NCBI RefSeq assembly: GCF_900109705.1
Contig: NZ_FOAI01000006.1
Location: 124,001 to 188,000, forward strand
From: Roseivivax marinus
GTDB lineage: Bacteria; Pseudomonadota; Alphaproteobacteria; Rhodobacterales; Rhodobacteraceae
DNA length: 64,000 nt
Direction: 5' to 3'
Below the pieces are notes generated by a model. The model did no database searches, was not told the DNA's origin, and saw only the letters and a program-made list of their open reading frames with translations. Of this stretch, positions 54,790 to 64,000 are shown piece after piece (position 1 is the stretch's first letter; each line of letters starts with the position of its first letter). The position numbers and the translations under genes are program-made.

Positions 54790-57339
54790 GTGAAAGACGC
54801 GAGCCCGCAGACGATCTACCTCAAGGACTACACCCCGTTCGGCTACGTGGTGGAGGGCGTGGAGCTGACCTTCGCCCTCGCGCCCGAGGCCACGCGGGTG
54901 AAGAGCCGCATCCGCTTCGCCCCGAACCCGGACGCCACCGACCGCACGTTTTTCCTGCATGGCGAGGACCTTACGCTGATCTCGGCGGCGATCGACGGAA
55001 GCCCGGTCACGCCCACGCTGACCGAGCAGGGGCTTACCTGCGAGGTGCCCGACGCCCCCTTCACCTGGGAAGCCGAGGTCGAGATCGCGCCGGCGAAGAA
55101 CACCGCGCTCGAAGGACTCTACATGTCGAACGGCATGTATTGCACCCAGTGCGAGGCCGAGGGATTCCGGAAGATCACCTACTATCCTGATCGCCCGGAT
55201 GTGATGGCGACCTTCGACGTCCGGATCGAGTCGGACCTGCCGGTGATGCTGTCGAACGGCAATCCCGGCACACGGGACGGCGGGGTCGCGGAATGGCACG
55301 ACCCATGGCCCAAGCCCTCCTACCTGTTCGCGCTGGTGGCGGGCGATCTCGAGGCGCGTTCGGACAGCTTCACCACCCGGTCGGGCCGGCACGTGGACCT
55401 GAACCTCTGGGTGCGCCCGGGCGACCTCGGCAAGACCGCGTGGGGCATGGAGGCGCTCAGAACCTCGATGCGCTGGGACGAGGAGGTCTACGGCCGTGAA
55501 TACGACCTCGACGTGTTCAACATCGTCGCCGTGGACGACTTCAACATGGGCGCGATGGAGAACAAGGGTCTGAACATCTTCAACTCCTCGGCGGTGCTGG
55601 CAAGCCAGGACACCTCGACCGACGCCAATTTCGAGCGGATCGAGGCGATCATCGCGCACGAGTACTTCCACAACTGGACCGGCAACCGCATCACCTGCCG
55701 CGACTGGTTCCAGCTGTGCCTCAAGGAAGGTCTGACCGTCTTCCGCGACAGCCAGTTCACCGCCGACCAGCGCTCGGCTCCGGTGAAGCGGATCGGCGAC
55801 GTGATCGACCTGCGCGCCCGCCAGTTCCCCGAGGATCAGGGGCCGCTGTCCCATCCGGTCCGGCCCGAGAGCTTCCAAGAAATCAACAACTTCTACACCG
55901 CCACGGTCTACGAGAAGGGCGCCGAGGTGATCGGGATGCTCAAGCGGCTGGTGGGGGACGAGGCCTATGACAAGGCCGTCGCGCTCTATTTCGAGCGTCA
56001 TGACGGTCAGGCCTGCACCATCGAGGACTGGCTTCAGGTCTTCGAGGACACCACCGGCCGCGACCTGTCGCAGTTCAAGCGCTGGTACACCCAGTCGGGC
56101 ACGCCCCGCCTGTCGGTCGAGGAAAGCTACGAAGGCGCGCGCTACACGCTGACCTTCCGCCAGCGCACGCCCGCCACGCCCGGCCAGTCCGAGAAGCTGC
56201 CGCAGGTGCTGCCCGTGGCGGTGGGCCTTCTTTCGCCCGGCGGCGAAGAGGTGCTTCCGACGCAGTTGCTCGAGGTGACCGAGCCCGAGCAAAGCTTCAC
56301 TTTCGACAACATGCCGGACCGGCCGATCCCGTCGCTCCTGCGCGGCTTCTCGGCCCCCGTGGTGCTCGAGCGCGAGAGCGACGCCGCCGAACAGGCCTTC
56401 CTGCTGGCCCACGACACCGATCCCTATTGCCGGTGGGAAGCCGGACGCGGCCTTGCGCGCGGGTCGCTGATCGCGAGCGTGGTGGACGGGGCCGATCCCG
56501 ACGGCGCGTGGCTCGACGCGCTGCGGGCGGTGGTGACCGACCCCGCGCTCGACCCCGCCTACCGCGCTCTGATGATGGGGCTGCCGACGCAGTCCGAGCT
56601 GGCGCAGGCTCTCTACGAGAAGGGCATCACGCCCGACCCCGACGCGATCCGCGATGCGGTCGAGGCCACCGTCCGCGCCACAGCCGACCGCTGGGCCGAC
56701 GACCTGCCGGGCCTCTCCGAAGAGGCGCGCGTGGCCGAACCCTACGCCCCGGACGCACAGCAGTCCGGCAAGCGCGCGCTCGGCACGCGCGTGCTGTCGC
56801 TGGTTTCGCGCCTCGACGGCGGATCGGCGGCCAAGGCGCAATTCGAGGCGGCGGACAACATGACCCTGAAGCTCGCGGCGCTCGGCAATCTTGTGCGGCT
56901 TGAGCGAGCGGACGACGCGCTCGCGGCGTTCGAGGCACAGTGGAAGGACGACCGCCTGGTCATGGACAAGTGGTTCGGCATCCAGATCATGTCCGCCCCC
57001 GCCCCGGTTGCAGTCGAGCGGGCGGAAGCCCTGACCGGACACGCAGCCTTCGACTGGACGAATCCCAACCGCTTCCGCGCGGTGATGGGCGCGCTGGTGT
57101 CGAACCATGCCGGCTTCCACCGGGCCGACGGCGCGGGCTACGACTTCCTCGCCGGATGGCTCGCGCGTCTCGACGAGAAGAACCCGCAGACCGCGGCGCG
57201 GATGGCGACGGCCTTCCAGACCTGGCGGCGCTACGACGACGACCGTCAGGCCAAGATGCGCGCCGCACTCGAAAGCCTGCGCGACAAGCCGAAGCTCAGC
57301 CGCGATATGGGCGAGATGGTCGCCCGCCTGCTGGGCTGA
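54790..57339 (+). CDS. pepN: Aminopeptidase N
   Basis: 849 residues from a GTG start with GAAGGAG seven bases upstream. M1 family zinc aminopeptidase, E. coli PepN type. The substrate-anchoring motif is G254-A-M-E-N, the zinc motif H290-E-Y-F-H294, and the third ligand lies in the following C-L-K-E-G-L-T. It removes N-terminal residues from peptides in the cytosol. It is divergent from the acidic membrane protein gene with 164 bp between. A 13-bp hairpin follows the stop. Confidence 0.97.
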   Translation: MKDASPQTIYLKDYTPFGYVVEGVELTFALAPEATRVKSRIRFAPNPDATDRTFFLHGEDLTLISAAIDGSPVTPTLTEQGLTCEVPDAPFTWEAEVEIAPAKNTALEGLYMSNGMYCTQCEAEGFRKITYYPDRPDVMATFDVRIESDLPVMLSNGNPGTRDGGVAEWHDPWPKPSYLFALVAGDLEARSDSFTTRSGRHVDLNLWVRPGDLGKTAWGMEALRTSMRWDEEVYGREYDLDVFNIVAVDDFNMGAMENKGLNIFNSSAVLASQDTSTDANFERIEAIIAHEYFHNWTGNRITCRDWFQLCLKEGLTVFRDSQFTADQRSAPVKRIGDVIDLRARQFPEDQGPLSHPVRPESFQEINNFYTATVYEKGAEVIGMLKRLVGDEAYDKAVALYFERHDGQACTIEDWLQVFEDTTGRDLSQFKRWYTQSGTPRLSVEESYEGARYTLTFRQRTPATPGQSEKLPQVLPVAVGLLSPGGEEVLPTQLLEVTEPEQSFTFDNMPDRPIPSLLRGFSAPVVLERESDAAEQAFLLAHDTDPYCRWEAGRGLARGSLIASVVDGADPDGAWLDALRAVVTDPALDPAYRALMMGLPTQSELAQALYEKGITPDPDAIRDAVEATVRATADRWADDLPGLSEEARVAEPYAPDAQQSGKRALGTRVLSLVSRLDGGSAAKAQFEAADNMTLKLAALGNLVRLERADDALAAFEAQWKDDRLVMDKWFGIQIMSAPAPVAVERAEALTGHAAFDWTNPNRFRAVMGALVSNHAGFHRADGAGYDFLAGWLARLDEKNPQTAARMATAFQTWRRYDDDRQAKMRAALESLRDKPKLSRDMGEMVARLLG

Positions 57340-57347
57340 CAGAAGCG

Positions 57348-57381
57348 GGCCCCGTTCGGCACATCTTCGCCGGGCGGGGCC
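57348..57381 (+). terminator. Hairpin after pepN
   Basis: GGCCCCGTTCGGC and GCCGGGCGGGGCC pair over 13 bp with two G-U pairs and an 8-base loop, eight bases after the stop. No T-run follows. Confidence 0.55.
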
Positions 57382-57553
57382 GTCATCAAAAATTCAATGT
57401 GTCACGGGAACTTTTCCCGCTAGATCATCGTTCCACAAGGCTAAGGCCGCGCATTTCGCTCGTGCCTTTCGCCAGCCCGAGGCGTGACGCGCTTCCCTTC
57501 GCGGAAGGCTCGTGTCATGGGTCCGTAACGAGACGTGGCTTGGGTGCCTGAAT

Positions 57554-58432
57554 ATGACCGAAAGCATCAAGGATCGCATCGACCCGCTGATCGAGGAACG
57601 GGCCCCGTGGCTCTTCTCGAACCGTCTTGGTACGCGGCGGGCGCGGCAGGTCCTGAACATGATGCTGGGCTACGAGCGCACCATTGCGCTCGGTGAGCGG
57701 CTGAACGACCTGCCGGCGTCCGAGATCATGGCGATCCTCGGCGAGATGCTGGCGCGCGACGTGCAGGCCTCGGGCCTGTCGAACATCCCCCGCAACGGTC
57801 CGGCGCTGGTCGTGGCCAACCACCCCACGGGCATCGCGGACGGGATCATCCTGCATCACCTGCTCGCGCCGCTGCGGCCCGATGCCTACTACTTCGCGAA
57901 CCATGACATCCTGCGGGTCCTGCCGCAGTACGAGGCCATGATCGCCCCGGTGGAATGGCGCGAGGAAAAACGCAGCCATGGCAAGACGCGCGAAACGATG
58001 GCCTATACCCGCCGCGCCGTCGAGGCGGAACGTCTCGGCGTGATCTTCCCGGCCGGACGCCTCGCCAAGCGCCGCGGGCTCAGCCTGCACGAACGGCCGT
58101 GGATGGCGTCCGCGGCGATGATCGCGCGCAAGTTCGACCTGCCCGTGATCCCGGTGAACATCCGCGCCCGCAATTCGGCGCTGTTCTACCTCTTCGACCT
58201 GATCCACCCGACGCTGCGCGACATCACGCTCTTCCACGAGACGCTGAACAAGGCGCGCCAGCCCTACCGCGTGACGGTGGGCGAGCCGATCTCGGCCGCG
58301 GCGCTGCCGAAGACGTCGGACGAGGGCATCGACCTTCTGCGCCGCGCCACGCTGGCCCTCGGCGGCCGTCGCGCCCCGGCGGTGTCGCTGATCGACAACT
58401 CGCGCCGCCCGTCCTGGCTCAAGGCGACCTGA
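57554..58432 (+). CDS. PlsC-type lysophospholipid acyltransferase
   Basis: 292 residues from the ATG at 57554; a GTG at 57512 would add 14 residues and cannot be excluded. The acyltransferase motif N-H-P-T-G-I-A-D (H-x4-D) lies near residue 100 and the F-P-A-G-R block near 170, both typical of the PlsC fold. It probably acylates a lysophospholipid or related glycerol lipid at the inner membrane. The protein lacks a clear N-terminal membrane helix. It is monocistronic. Confidence 0.85.
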   Translation: MTESIKDRIDPLIEERAPWLFSNRLGTRRARQVLNMMLGYERTIALGERLNDLPASEIMAILGEMLARDVQASGLSNIPRNGPALVVANHPTGIADGIILHHLLAPLRPDAYYFANHDILRVLPQYEAMIAPVEWREEKRSHGKTRETMAYTRRAVEAERLGVIFPAGRLAKRRGLSLHERPWMASAAMIARKFDLPVIPVNIRARNSALFYLFDLIHPTLRDITLFHETLNKARQPYRVTVGEPISAAALPKTSDEGIDLLRRATLALGGRRAPAVSLIDNSRRPSWLKAT

Positions 58433-58577
58433 GCACCGCGCGGGCTGACAGTTTTCCAGTAAGTTCAAGCTAATAGCGCGCGACGTCAAAGCGCCACACC
58501 AGATGGCACGACACCTCGAACATTACGATTTCCGGAAGATTCGTGGACGCGCCGCACAGCTTGGCGCGCCCGGAAAC

Positions 58578-58602
58578 CGGCCCGCCGCATCACGACGGGC
58601 CG
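58578..58602 (-). terminator. Hairpin after the transglycosylase-like gene
   Basis: CGGCCCG and CGGGCCG form a 7-bp stem 8 bp after the stop of the gene at 58610 (minus strand). Only a short TTT follows. Confidence 0.45.
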
Positions 58603-58609
58603 TGGCGCG

Positions 58610-59443
58610 TCAGGGGGCCAGCCGGCCCTGCGTGCTGAACACCGGAGCGTCACGCGGCGGGATCTCGGCATAGAGCGGGACGGTCTCGTCGACGTCCGGA
58701 CGCGCCATCGGGCGCTTGCCCGGGACCGATTTGCAGAACGCCTGGCTGCGCGTGTACGCGATCATGTCCGAGCGCTTGGTGCTCGAGTGGAACGGCCCCC
58801 AGTCGGCGGCCACGCCACGCATGCCGGCCGACACCACGCCATCGCGCGCCACGGTGCGCGCCATGATCCGCAAGCCGCAGCTGAGATTCGCGGCGCCCGA
58901 TTGCAGCGCCGCGCCCGAGCCCGCGCGGCAGCCATAGAGCCGCGCCGTCGAAGGCAGGATCTGCAAAAGGCCGTGCCAGCGCCCGCCGCCGCCCACCACC
59001 GTAGGGCGATAGGTGCTTTCGTGCTTGGCCAGCGCCGAGACGAGGCTTACCCAGAACGCCTCGCGCAGGCGGCGGTTGTTCTCCTCGTAGGCGGGGCACC
59101 AGGTGTCGATATCGCCGGGCACGATATCGGTCAGCCCGGAGGCCGGGCCGCGCAACGCCGAGACCGCGGCGCGGGTCCAGGTCTGGCCGCGCGCCGAGGT
59201 GCCCCAGCGCGCCTTCGGCAGCCGGTCGTCGCGCACCTTAGGGCGCAGCGACACCTCGACCGCCTGATCGGACACGCCGGCACCGGGATGCGGGGACATC
59301 GCGCCGATCGTCTGGGCGGAGGCCGGTCCGGCCCCGCTCACGGGCAGGCTGAGGCAGAGAAGGAGCGCCGCGGCAGTCGCGCGCAGCGGGGTCCACGGGG
59401 ACCGGCGCGGTGCCGGCCATGCGGTGTGAGTGGCAGCTCTCAT
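58610..59443 (-). CDS. Lytic transglycosylase-like periplasmic protein
   Basis: 277 residues with a signal peptide (hydrophobic A-A-A-L-L-L-C-L-S-L-P-V, cleavage near A-S-A-Q at about 44). The SLT-like region has S-A-L-A-K-H-E-S-T-Y-R-P, with the expected catalytic glutamate, then G-L-L-Q-I-L-P-S-T-A-R-L-Y-G-C, matching the transglycosylase fold. Cysteines in W-C-P-A-Y, Y-G-C-R and L-S-C-G could form disulfides. It is likely to cut peptidoglycan. The standard E-S block is partly altered, so activity is probable but unproven. Confidence 0.8.
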   Translation of the reverse strand: MRAATHTAWPAPRRSPWTPLRATAAALLLCLSLPVSGAGPASAQTIGAMSPHPGAGVSDQAVEVSLRPKVRDDRLPKARWGTSARGQTWTRAAVSALRGPASGLTDIVPGDIDTWCPAYEENNRRLREAFWVSLVSALAKHESTYRPTVVGGGGRWHGLLQILPSTARLYGCRAGSGAALQSGAANLSCGLRIMARTVARDGVVSAGMRGVAADWGPFHSSTKRSDMIAYTRSQAFCKSVPGKRPMARPDVDETVPLYAEIPPRDAPVFSTQGRLAP

Positions 59444-59613
59444 GCTGTCCGGTGTCCTTAATCACGCGCGCGCGTGCAAGCGCGGCAACATTCCATGCGC
59501 GGAATGCCGCCAAATCGCGCGTTTACCATTCGGATTTTGGAAGCCCTGCATTGGCCCCTCGCGCGCTCGGTCTGCGCCATTTTGCCGCCCCGATGCGCCG
59601 CCACACCCGGCTC

Positions 59614-60843
59614 ATGTTCAATGCCCGCGCCTTCCTCCACCGCCCTCGAATTGCTGACGTTCGCGACCTGGCCCGCGGTGCCATGCGTCCCTTTGGTCAG
59701 CGGGTCGGCCTGCCCCCCGAGGCTGCCGAACGGCCAGAACCGGGGCAGATCGACGTGCCGATCCTGACCTCCAGCGCGGAGGATCGTGCCCGCGCGCAGA
59801 TCTTGGCCCAAGGCCGCCACCTTGCCCGGCAACAGGACTGGGCCGAGCTCGGGGCGCTGATCCGGGCCGCCGATTCGGCGCGCGCCCTGACGCCGGGCGG
59901 CGCATCGGTGGCCGAACTGCTGGCCGCAGGCGCACGTGAGGATGCCGTGAGCGCCGCCTGTGCGGCAGCGGGTCGCTCGGACGCCGACGCCGCAAACCGT
60001 CCGATCGCGGACCTGCGCGACGAGCTTGACGCGCTCAGCCTCGATCACGGTGTCGCGTTGGTGGTGGTGCGGGCGCATCTGGATCTGGGCACCGCGTGGC
60101 TCCGTCAGGCAGCCGACCGGCGGATCGGCCGGGCGGGGTTTCACACCCACTTCAACGCGGCACGCAAGCTGCTCGACGCATTCGACCCCGTAGAGGCCGA
60201 CGCCGCCAGCCTCGCCGCGGCGCGCTGCGCGGTTCTGCCAGGCACCCGCGGGGCAGCGGCGCGGGTGATCGACGATTACGACGACCTCATCGATCTCGAC
60301 CCACGCTGCGCGCGACACCTCTCGGCGCTCGGGCGCGACATGATGCCGGACCGGTTCGGCAGCCACGCCGCGCTGCACGAGGCGGCTTGCCGCTCTGCGG
60401 CGCGCACCGCGGACATCTGGGGCATGGGAGGCTACGTCTGGACCTGCCTCGACGCCATCGACGCGGACCCCTCCTGTGTCGCGGCGCTCGACCCTGCGCT
60501 TTTCGTCGAGGGGCTGCACGACATCCTCGCCGCGGGCCCTGACCAGGCGGTCGTGAACCGGCTCGCCGCGCTCACGGGGTTCACTCTCTCCTGCGGGCCG
60601 GATGCACCGCCCGCACATCGCGCCATCGCGACCTCGTTCTGCTGGATCGTCACCGACCACCTCCGCGAGGTGCATCCGCGGGTCTGGGCCGCGGCGCCCT
60701 CGCCCGTCGCAACGGCCGCCCCGGCCGACGGACCGGAAACCGGTGCCGCCCGCGCGCTGTCGTCCATCGGCCGTCTTTTCGCCGACGACCTCGCCGCCGG
60801 GCGCAGCGTGCGCGCAGGGCCGGAAGGCTGGACCTACGCCTGA
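59614..60843 (+). CDS. Conserved hypothetical protein
   Basis: 409 residues from the ATG at 59614 (M-F-N-A-R-A-F-L); an ATG at 59593 is also possible, and neither has a clear ribosome site. It is soluble and mostly helical, with regular Ala/Leu-rich helices such as A-R-A-Q-I-L-A-Q-G-R-H-L and repeated patterns that resemble TPR-like scaffolds. Cysteines are scattered (A-C-A-A-A-G, A-R-C-A-V-L). Nothing identifies a function. It sits between a divergent lytic transglycosylase gene and gatB. Confidence 0.7.
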   Translation: MFNARAFLHRPRIADVRDLARGAMRPFGQRVGLPPEAAERPEPGQIDVPILTSSAEDRARAQILAQGRHLARQQDWAELGALIRAADSARALTPGGASVAELLAAGAREDAVSAACAAAGRSDADAANRPIADLRDELDALSLDHGVALVVVRAHLDLGTAWLRQAADRRIGRAGFHTHFNAARKLLDAFDPVEADAASLAAARCAVLPGTRGAAARVIDDYDDLIDLDPRCARHLSALGRDMMPDRFGSHAALHEAACRSAARTADIWGMGGYVWTCLDAIDADPSCVAALDPALFVEGLHDILAAGPDQAVVNRLAALTGFTLSCGPDAPPAHRAIATSFCWIVTDHLREVHPRVWAAAPSPVATAAPADGPETGAARALSSIGRLFADDLAAGRSVRAGPEGWTYA

Positions 60844-60939
60844 CGGCGCGCACGGCGCGCCCTGCCCCTCTTGCCCCGTCCGGGCCGCGGGACTAAACCC
60901 GCGTGCGACCCACGCGAGTGATCCCGAAGGAGACCGTTC

Positions 60940-62454
60940 ATGCTGGACCTGACATACGAGGCCCCGACGCCCAAGGTCATCGCCGGAGCCCAGCACGACT
61001 GGGAGCTCGTGATCGGCATGGAAGTGCACGCCCAGGTGGCGAGCCGGGCCAAGCTGTTCTCGGGCGCGTCGACCCGTTTCGGCGCAGAGCCGAACTCGAA
61101 CGTGTCGTTCGTGGATGCGGCGATGCCGGGGATGCTGCCGGTCATCAACGAGTTCTGCATCGAGCAGGCGGTCCGCACCGGCCTCGGCCTGAAGGCGCAG
61201 ATCAACCTGCGCTCGGCCTTCGACCGCAAGAACTACTTTTATCCCGACCTGCCGCAGGGCTACCAGATCAGCCAGCTGTATCACCCGCTCGTTGGCGAGG
61301 GCGAGATCCTCGTGGACATGGAGCCGGGCATTGCCCGCAAGGTCCGGATCGAGCGTATCCACGTAGAGCAGGACGCCGGCAAGTCGATCCACGACATGGA
61401 TCCCGCGATGTCCTTCGTGGACCTCAACCGCACCGGCGTCGCGCTGATGGAGATTGTCAGCCGCCCCGACATCCGCGGCCCCGAAGAGGCGGCCGCCTAC
61501 GTCACCAAGCTGCGCCAGATCCTGCGCTATCTCGGGACCTGCGACGGCAACATGCAGAACGGCAACCTGCGCGCCGACGTGAACGTCTCGGTGTGCCGCC
61601 CGGGCGCCTACGAGAAGTACATGGAGACGCAGGATTTCGCGCATCTCGGCACGCGCTGCGAGATCAAGAACATGAACTCCATGCGCTTCATCCAGCAGGC
61701 CATCGACTACGAGGCGCGCCGCCAGATCCGCATCATCGAGGGCGGCGGCGAGGTCGTGCAGGAAACCCGGCTCTACGATCCCGACAAGGGCGAGACGCGG
61801 TCCATGCGCTCGAAGGAAGAGGCGCACGACTACCGCTACTTCCCCGATCCGGACCTGCTGCCGCTCGAGATCGAGCAGGCCTGGGTCGACGGCATCGCCG
61901 CCACCCTTCCCGAGCTGCCGGACGAAAAGAAGGCACGCTTCGTCAAGGACTTCGGCCTCAGCGAGTATGACGCCTCGGTACTGACCGCCGACACCCAGAA
62001 CGCCATGTATTTCGAGGAAGTGGCCGGCGCCTGCGGCGACGGCAAGCTCGCGGCGAACTGGGTCATCAACGAGCTGTTCGGCCGCCTCAAGAAGGACGAC
62101 CGCGATATCGCCGACAGCCCGATGTCGCCGGCGCAGCTGGGCGGGATCGTCAAGCTCATCAAGGCCGACGAGATCTCGGGCAAGATCGCCAAGGACGTGT
62201 TCGAGATTGTCTACACCGAGGGCGGCGACCCCGCCGACGTGGTCGAGGAGAAGGGTCTCAAGCAGGTGACCGACACCGGCGCCATCGAGGCCGCGGTCGA
62301 CGACGTGATCGCCGCGAACCCCGCACAGGTGGAAAAGGCGCAGGCCAACCCCAAGCTCGCGGGCTGGTTCGTGGGACAGGTGATGAAGGCCACCGGAGGC
62401 AAGGCGAACCCGAAGGCCGTGAACGAGATCGTCACGGCGAAACTCGGCCTCTGA
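60940..62454 (+). CDS. gatB: Asp-tRNA(Asn)/Glu-tRNA(Gln) amidotransferase subunit B
   Basis: 504 residues. The start [23 protein letters not shown] is the GatB signature. It activates the misacylated tRNA for amidation in GatCAB. The C-terminal helical YqeY-like part ([18 protein letters not shown]) binds tRNA. GGAGA lies upstream of the ATG. gatA and gatC are not adjacent in the window, which is common for this group. Confidence 0.97.
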   Translation: MLDLTYEAPTPKVIAGAQHDWELVIGMEVHAQVASRAKLFSGASTRFGAEPNSNVSFVDAAMPGMLPVINEFCIEQAVRTGLGLKAQINLRSAFDRKNYFYPDLPQGYQISQLYHPLVGEGEILVDMEPGIARKVRIERIHVEQDAGKSIHDMDPAMSFVDLNRTGVALMEIVSRPDIRGPEEAAAYVTKLRQILRYLGTCDGNMQNGNLRADVNVSVCRPGAYEKYMETQDFAHLGTRCEIKNMNSMRFIQQAIDYEARRQIRIIEGGGEVVQETRLYDPDKGETRSMRSKEEAHDYRYFPDPDLLPLEIEQAWVDGIAATLPELPDEKKARFVKDFGLSEYDASVLTADTQNAMYFEEVAGACGDGKLAANWVINELFGRLKKDDRDIADSPMSPAQLGGIVKLIKADEISGKIAKDVFEIVYTEGGDPADVVEEKGLKQVTDTGAIEAAVDDVIAANPAQVEKAQANPKLAGWFVGQVMKATGGKANPKAVNEIVTAKLGL

Positions 62455-62462
62455 GCGGCCCG

Positions 62463-62484
62463 CCGGCCGTTCGGCCGGTTGTTG
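62463..62484 (+). terminator. Terminator-like hairpin after gatB
   Basis: CCGGCCG-TT-CGGCCGG followed by TTGTTG, eight bases after the gatB stop. It is short-looped but strong. Confidence 0.6.
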
Positions 62485-62662
62485 CACTCGCGACGAACGA
62501 CCGACGCCGAAGCCGGGCGCCGTCCGGCTTCGCGTCCTACTGAACGACAAGGCGCCCACCGGACCGGGTCCGGGGCGAAAGCTTGCCGGGATCCCCCGCA
62601 CGGCTTTCCCCGGCGTCCCGCCGCAGGTAGGATGCGCGCCGCACCGAAGAGCAGGTAACGCA

Positions 62663-63382
62663 ATGCCCAACTACGAATACAAGGTCCTGCCAGCGCCCTC
62701 CCGTGGCGAGAAGGCAAAGGGCGTGAAGGGCAACGAGGCCCGCTTTGCCCATGCCATAGAGAAACTGATGAACGAGATGGCGTCCGGGGGCTGGGAATAC
62801 CAGCGCGCCGAGACGCTGCCGTCGGAAGAGCGGTCGGGCCTGACGGGCTCCGTCACGGTCTGGCGCACGATGCTGGTCTTCCGCCGTGCCACCGGCGACG
62901 GCGACGCGGAATTGAAGCCCCGGATGCTCGAGGCCCCTGCCCCGAAGCCGGCGCCCTCGGTTTCGACTGCCGCACCTGCCGCGGCCGCGGTGGCTGCACC
63001 GGCGGTCACCCCGCGCGACGCCCGGCCCGCTCAGGAACCTCGGACCGATGAACCGCGCGCCGCGACGGAGCAGACAGAGCCCGCGACGCAAGTGCCGCAG
63101 GAAGCGCCCATAGACGAACTGTCAGCCGCTCTGGCGTCGGCGCCCGTTCCGACGGAACCGGCCCCCGCGGACCCAACCGACGCGGACCAGAACGAGGCGG
63201 ATCAGCCGGGAGACACCGCGAACCTGCAGCACGCGTTGCAACCCGGTCCCGCACCCGAGAAGCCGTCCGCGCCGGAGGGCTGGCACGACAACGGCGTCGA
63301 GGAGACCGAACAGGTCCGCGATCTCTCGGCCATCCTGCGGGCCCGCGCCGCGCAGTCGCCCGACGACCCGGACGACCGCTAG
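62663..63382 (+). CDS. DUF4177 domain protein with a long disordered tail
   Basis: 239 residues. The first 75 (M-P-N-Y-E-Y-K-V-L-P-A-P, then L-M-N-E-M-A-S-G-G-W-E-Y-Q-R-A-E) match the short DUF4177 fold, a small sheet domain of unknown role. The rest (about 90-239) is Ala/Pro/Glu-rich and low in complexity, with an ending D-L-S-A-I-L-R-A-R-A-A-Q. The tail is longer than in most family members. No membrane segment is seen. Confidence 0.8.
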   Translation: MPNYEYKVLPAPSRGEKAKGVKGNEARFAHAIEKLMNEMASGGWEYQRAETLPSEERSGLTGSVTVWRTMLVFRRATGDGDAELKPRMLEAPAPKPAPSVSTAAPAAAAVAAPAVTPRDARPAQEPRTDEPRAATEQTEPATQVPQEAPIDELSAALASAPVPTEPAPADPTDADQNEADQPGDTANLQHALQPGPAPEKPSAPEGWHDNGVEETEQVRDLSAILRARAAQSPDDPDDR

Positions 63383-63402
63383 GCCACCGAACACAAGGGC
63401 AT

Positions 63403-63423
63403 CGCCACGCTCAGGGCGTGGCG
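63403..63423. terminator. Hairpin at the bolA / DUF4177 junction
   Basis: CGCCACGC-TCAGG-GCGTGGCG, a perfect 8-bp stem that includes the bolA stop codon. It lies 20 bp after the DUF4177 gene. It could end both convergent transcripts but lacks T-runs. Confidence 0.45.
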
Positions 63424-63671
63424 AGGTCCATCGACAGCGCGTGGATCTGGCCCACGAGGTCTTCGCCCAGCGCCTTGTGCACCGCCCTGTGACGGGCGAT
63501 GCGCGACAGCCCCTCGAACCGGGACGAGCGGATCACCACGTGGAAGTGGGACTCGCCGCCCTCCTGAAATCCAGCATGTCCACGATGGCTCTCGCTGTCG
63601 TCGTGGACCTCAAGATGGTCCGGTGAAAACGCCTCGCGCAGGCGTGTCTCGATTTCCGATGTTCGCGACAA
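63411..63671 (-). CDS. bolA: BolA family protein
   Basis: 86 residues from a TTG start (M-S-R-T-S-E-I-E-T-R-L), chosen because GGAGG lies six bases upstream; the ATG 24 bases earlier has no such site. The BolA fold is clear: the H-V-V-I-R-S-S-R-F-E-G-L-S-R-I-A-R-H-R-A-V-H motif with the conserved His pair. BolA proteins work with monothiol glutaredoxins in iron-sulfur handling and stress. It is divergent from the J-domain gene. Confidence 0.92.
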   Translation of the reverse strand: MSRTSEIETRLREAFSPDHLEVHDDSESHRGHAGFQEGGESHFHVVIRSSRFEGLSRIARHRAVHKALGEDLVGQIHALSMDLATP

Positions 63672-63746
63672 TTTTCGCCTCCAAACCCCTAACATCCGGC
63701 CGCGTTTTGTCTAAACTCCGGCGTCCGAGTCGAAAAGAGGTGCCCC

Positions 63747-64000
63747 ATGAGCAAATCCGATCCCTTCGGTTTCGACATGTCCGTGTCCTCGGCCAAGAAG
63801 AAAAACCCGCGTGGCCGGCGGGGGATGTCCGGTGAATCCGAGACGTCGACCCGCATTTGCGACCACGAGGGATGCGACCAGCCGGGCAAGTTCCGTGCGC
63901 CGAAGGCTCCTGACGTGCTCGACGATTTCTACTGGTTCTGCAAGGACCACGTCCGCGAATACAATCTCAAGTGGGACTTCTTCCACGGCAAGACCGAGGC
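63747..64000 (+). CDS. J-domain (DnaJ-like) protein, N-terminal 84 residues
   Basis: Cut by the right edge. AGAGG precedes the ATG by five bases. The start M-S-K-S-D-P-F-G-F-D-M-S-V and the block C-D-H-E-G-C-D-Q-P-G-K-F-R-A-P-K-A-P, then F-Y-W-F-C-K-D-H-V-R-E-Y-N-L-K-W-D-F-F resemble Rhodobacterales proteins that carry a J domain at the C terminus. That domain lies outside the window, so the family call rests on the N-terminal part and on the bolA neighbour. Confidence 0.75.
   Translation, partial: MSKSDPFGFDMSVSSAKKKNPRGRRGMSGESETSTRICDHEGCDQPGKFRAPKAPDVLDDFYWFCKDHVREYNLKWDFFHGKTE

Noticed and set aside
59458-62670. 1070-residue minus-strand open frame across the hypothetical gene and gatB
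   Set aside because: Antisense to gatB and the hypothetical gene; no ribosome site or recognisable domain.

Overview
The window looks like chromosomal DNA of a high-GC alphaproteobacterium of the Rhodobacterales (Roseobacter/Paracoccus relatives). The basis is strong GC-rich codon use together with a gene set typical of that order: a betCBA choline-sulfate operon, a tad (Flp pilus) locus, a DUF3422 protein, an RTX protein with a Hint_2 end, a DUF465 protein, pntAB, a fabF-mltG pair, and bolA divergent from a J-domain protein. This placement is inferred from gene content. No rRNA or tRNA gene was found.

Layout. 1-6.0 kb: the end of a ligase-associated exonuclease, an ATP-dependent DNA ligase, oligopeptidase F, a GNAT protein, a DksA-like zinc-finger protein, a periplasmic peroxidase and a DUF465 protein. 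6-11 kb: a minus-strand betC-betB-betA operon that would turn choline-O-sulfate into glycine betaine. It has an 18-bp palindrome at its promoter and an unusual pair of competing hairpins between betB and betA. 11-15.3 kb: a small orphan protein, two exporters, YebC and a blue-light (LOV) histidine kinase. 15.4-19.4 kb: mltG, fabF, a gene-free stretch and a glycosyltransferase-like protein.

19.8-29.9 kb: a plus-strand tad locus in the order flp, cpaB, tadG-like, two tadE-like genes, cpaE, cpaF, tadB, tadC, a frameshifted LuxR-type regulator and cpaA. No secretin, CpaD or TadD gene lies among them. 30-34.9 kb: minus-strand catabolic enzymes (an M20 amidohydrolase, a FAD amino-acid oxidase-like protein, an ArgE-like deacylase and an SDR). 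35.4-41.7 kb: a peptide-type ABC importer whose fused ATPase gene diverges from its binding-protein and permease genes. These enzymes and the importer may work on the same N-acylated or opine-like substrates, which is an inference from position.

41.7-50.4 kb: DUF3422, a small membrane protein, pntB-pntA transhydrogenase, an ICMT-like methyltransferase and a 993-residue RTX/Hint protein. 50.4-54.6 kb: a PuuD-like amidotransferase, a GlcG/HbpS-like protein, malate synthase G, a DUF2256 mini-protein and an acidic membrane protein. 54.8-64 kb: aminopeptidase N, a PlsC-type acyltransferase, a lytic transglycosylase-like protein, a hypothetical protein, gatB, a DUF4177 protein, bolA and the start of a J-domain protein.

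Across the window, four intergenic copies of one short repeat (CTTCTTCT, then an AT-rich core, then CCGGG; three of them with a following hairpin) and many strong intergenic hairpins recur. The most unusual items are the alternative hairpin/G-quadruplex element inside the bet operon, the LOV kinase with its palindrome and candidate small RNA, the secretin-less tad locus with a broken regulator, and the repeat family. No clearly new defence or mobile system was found.
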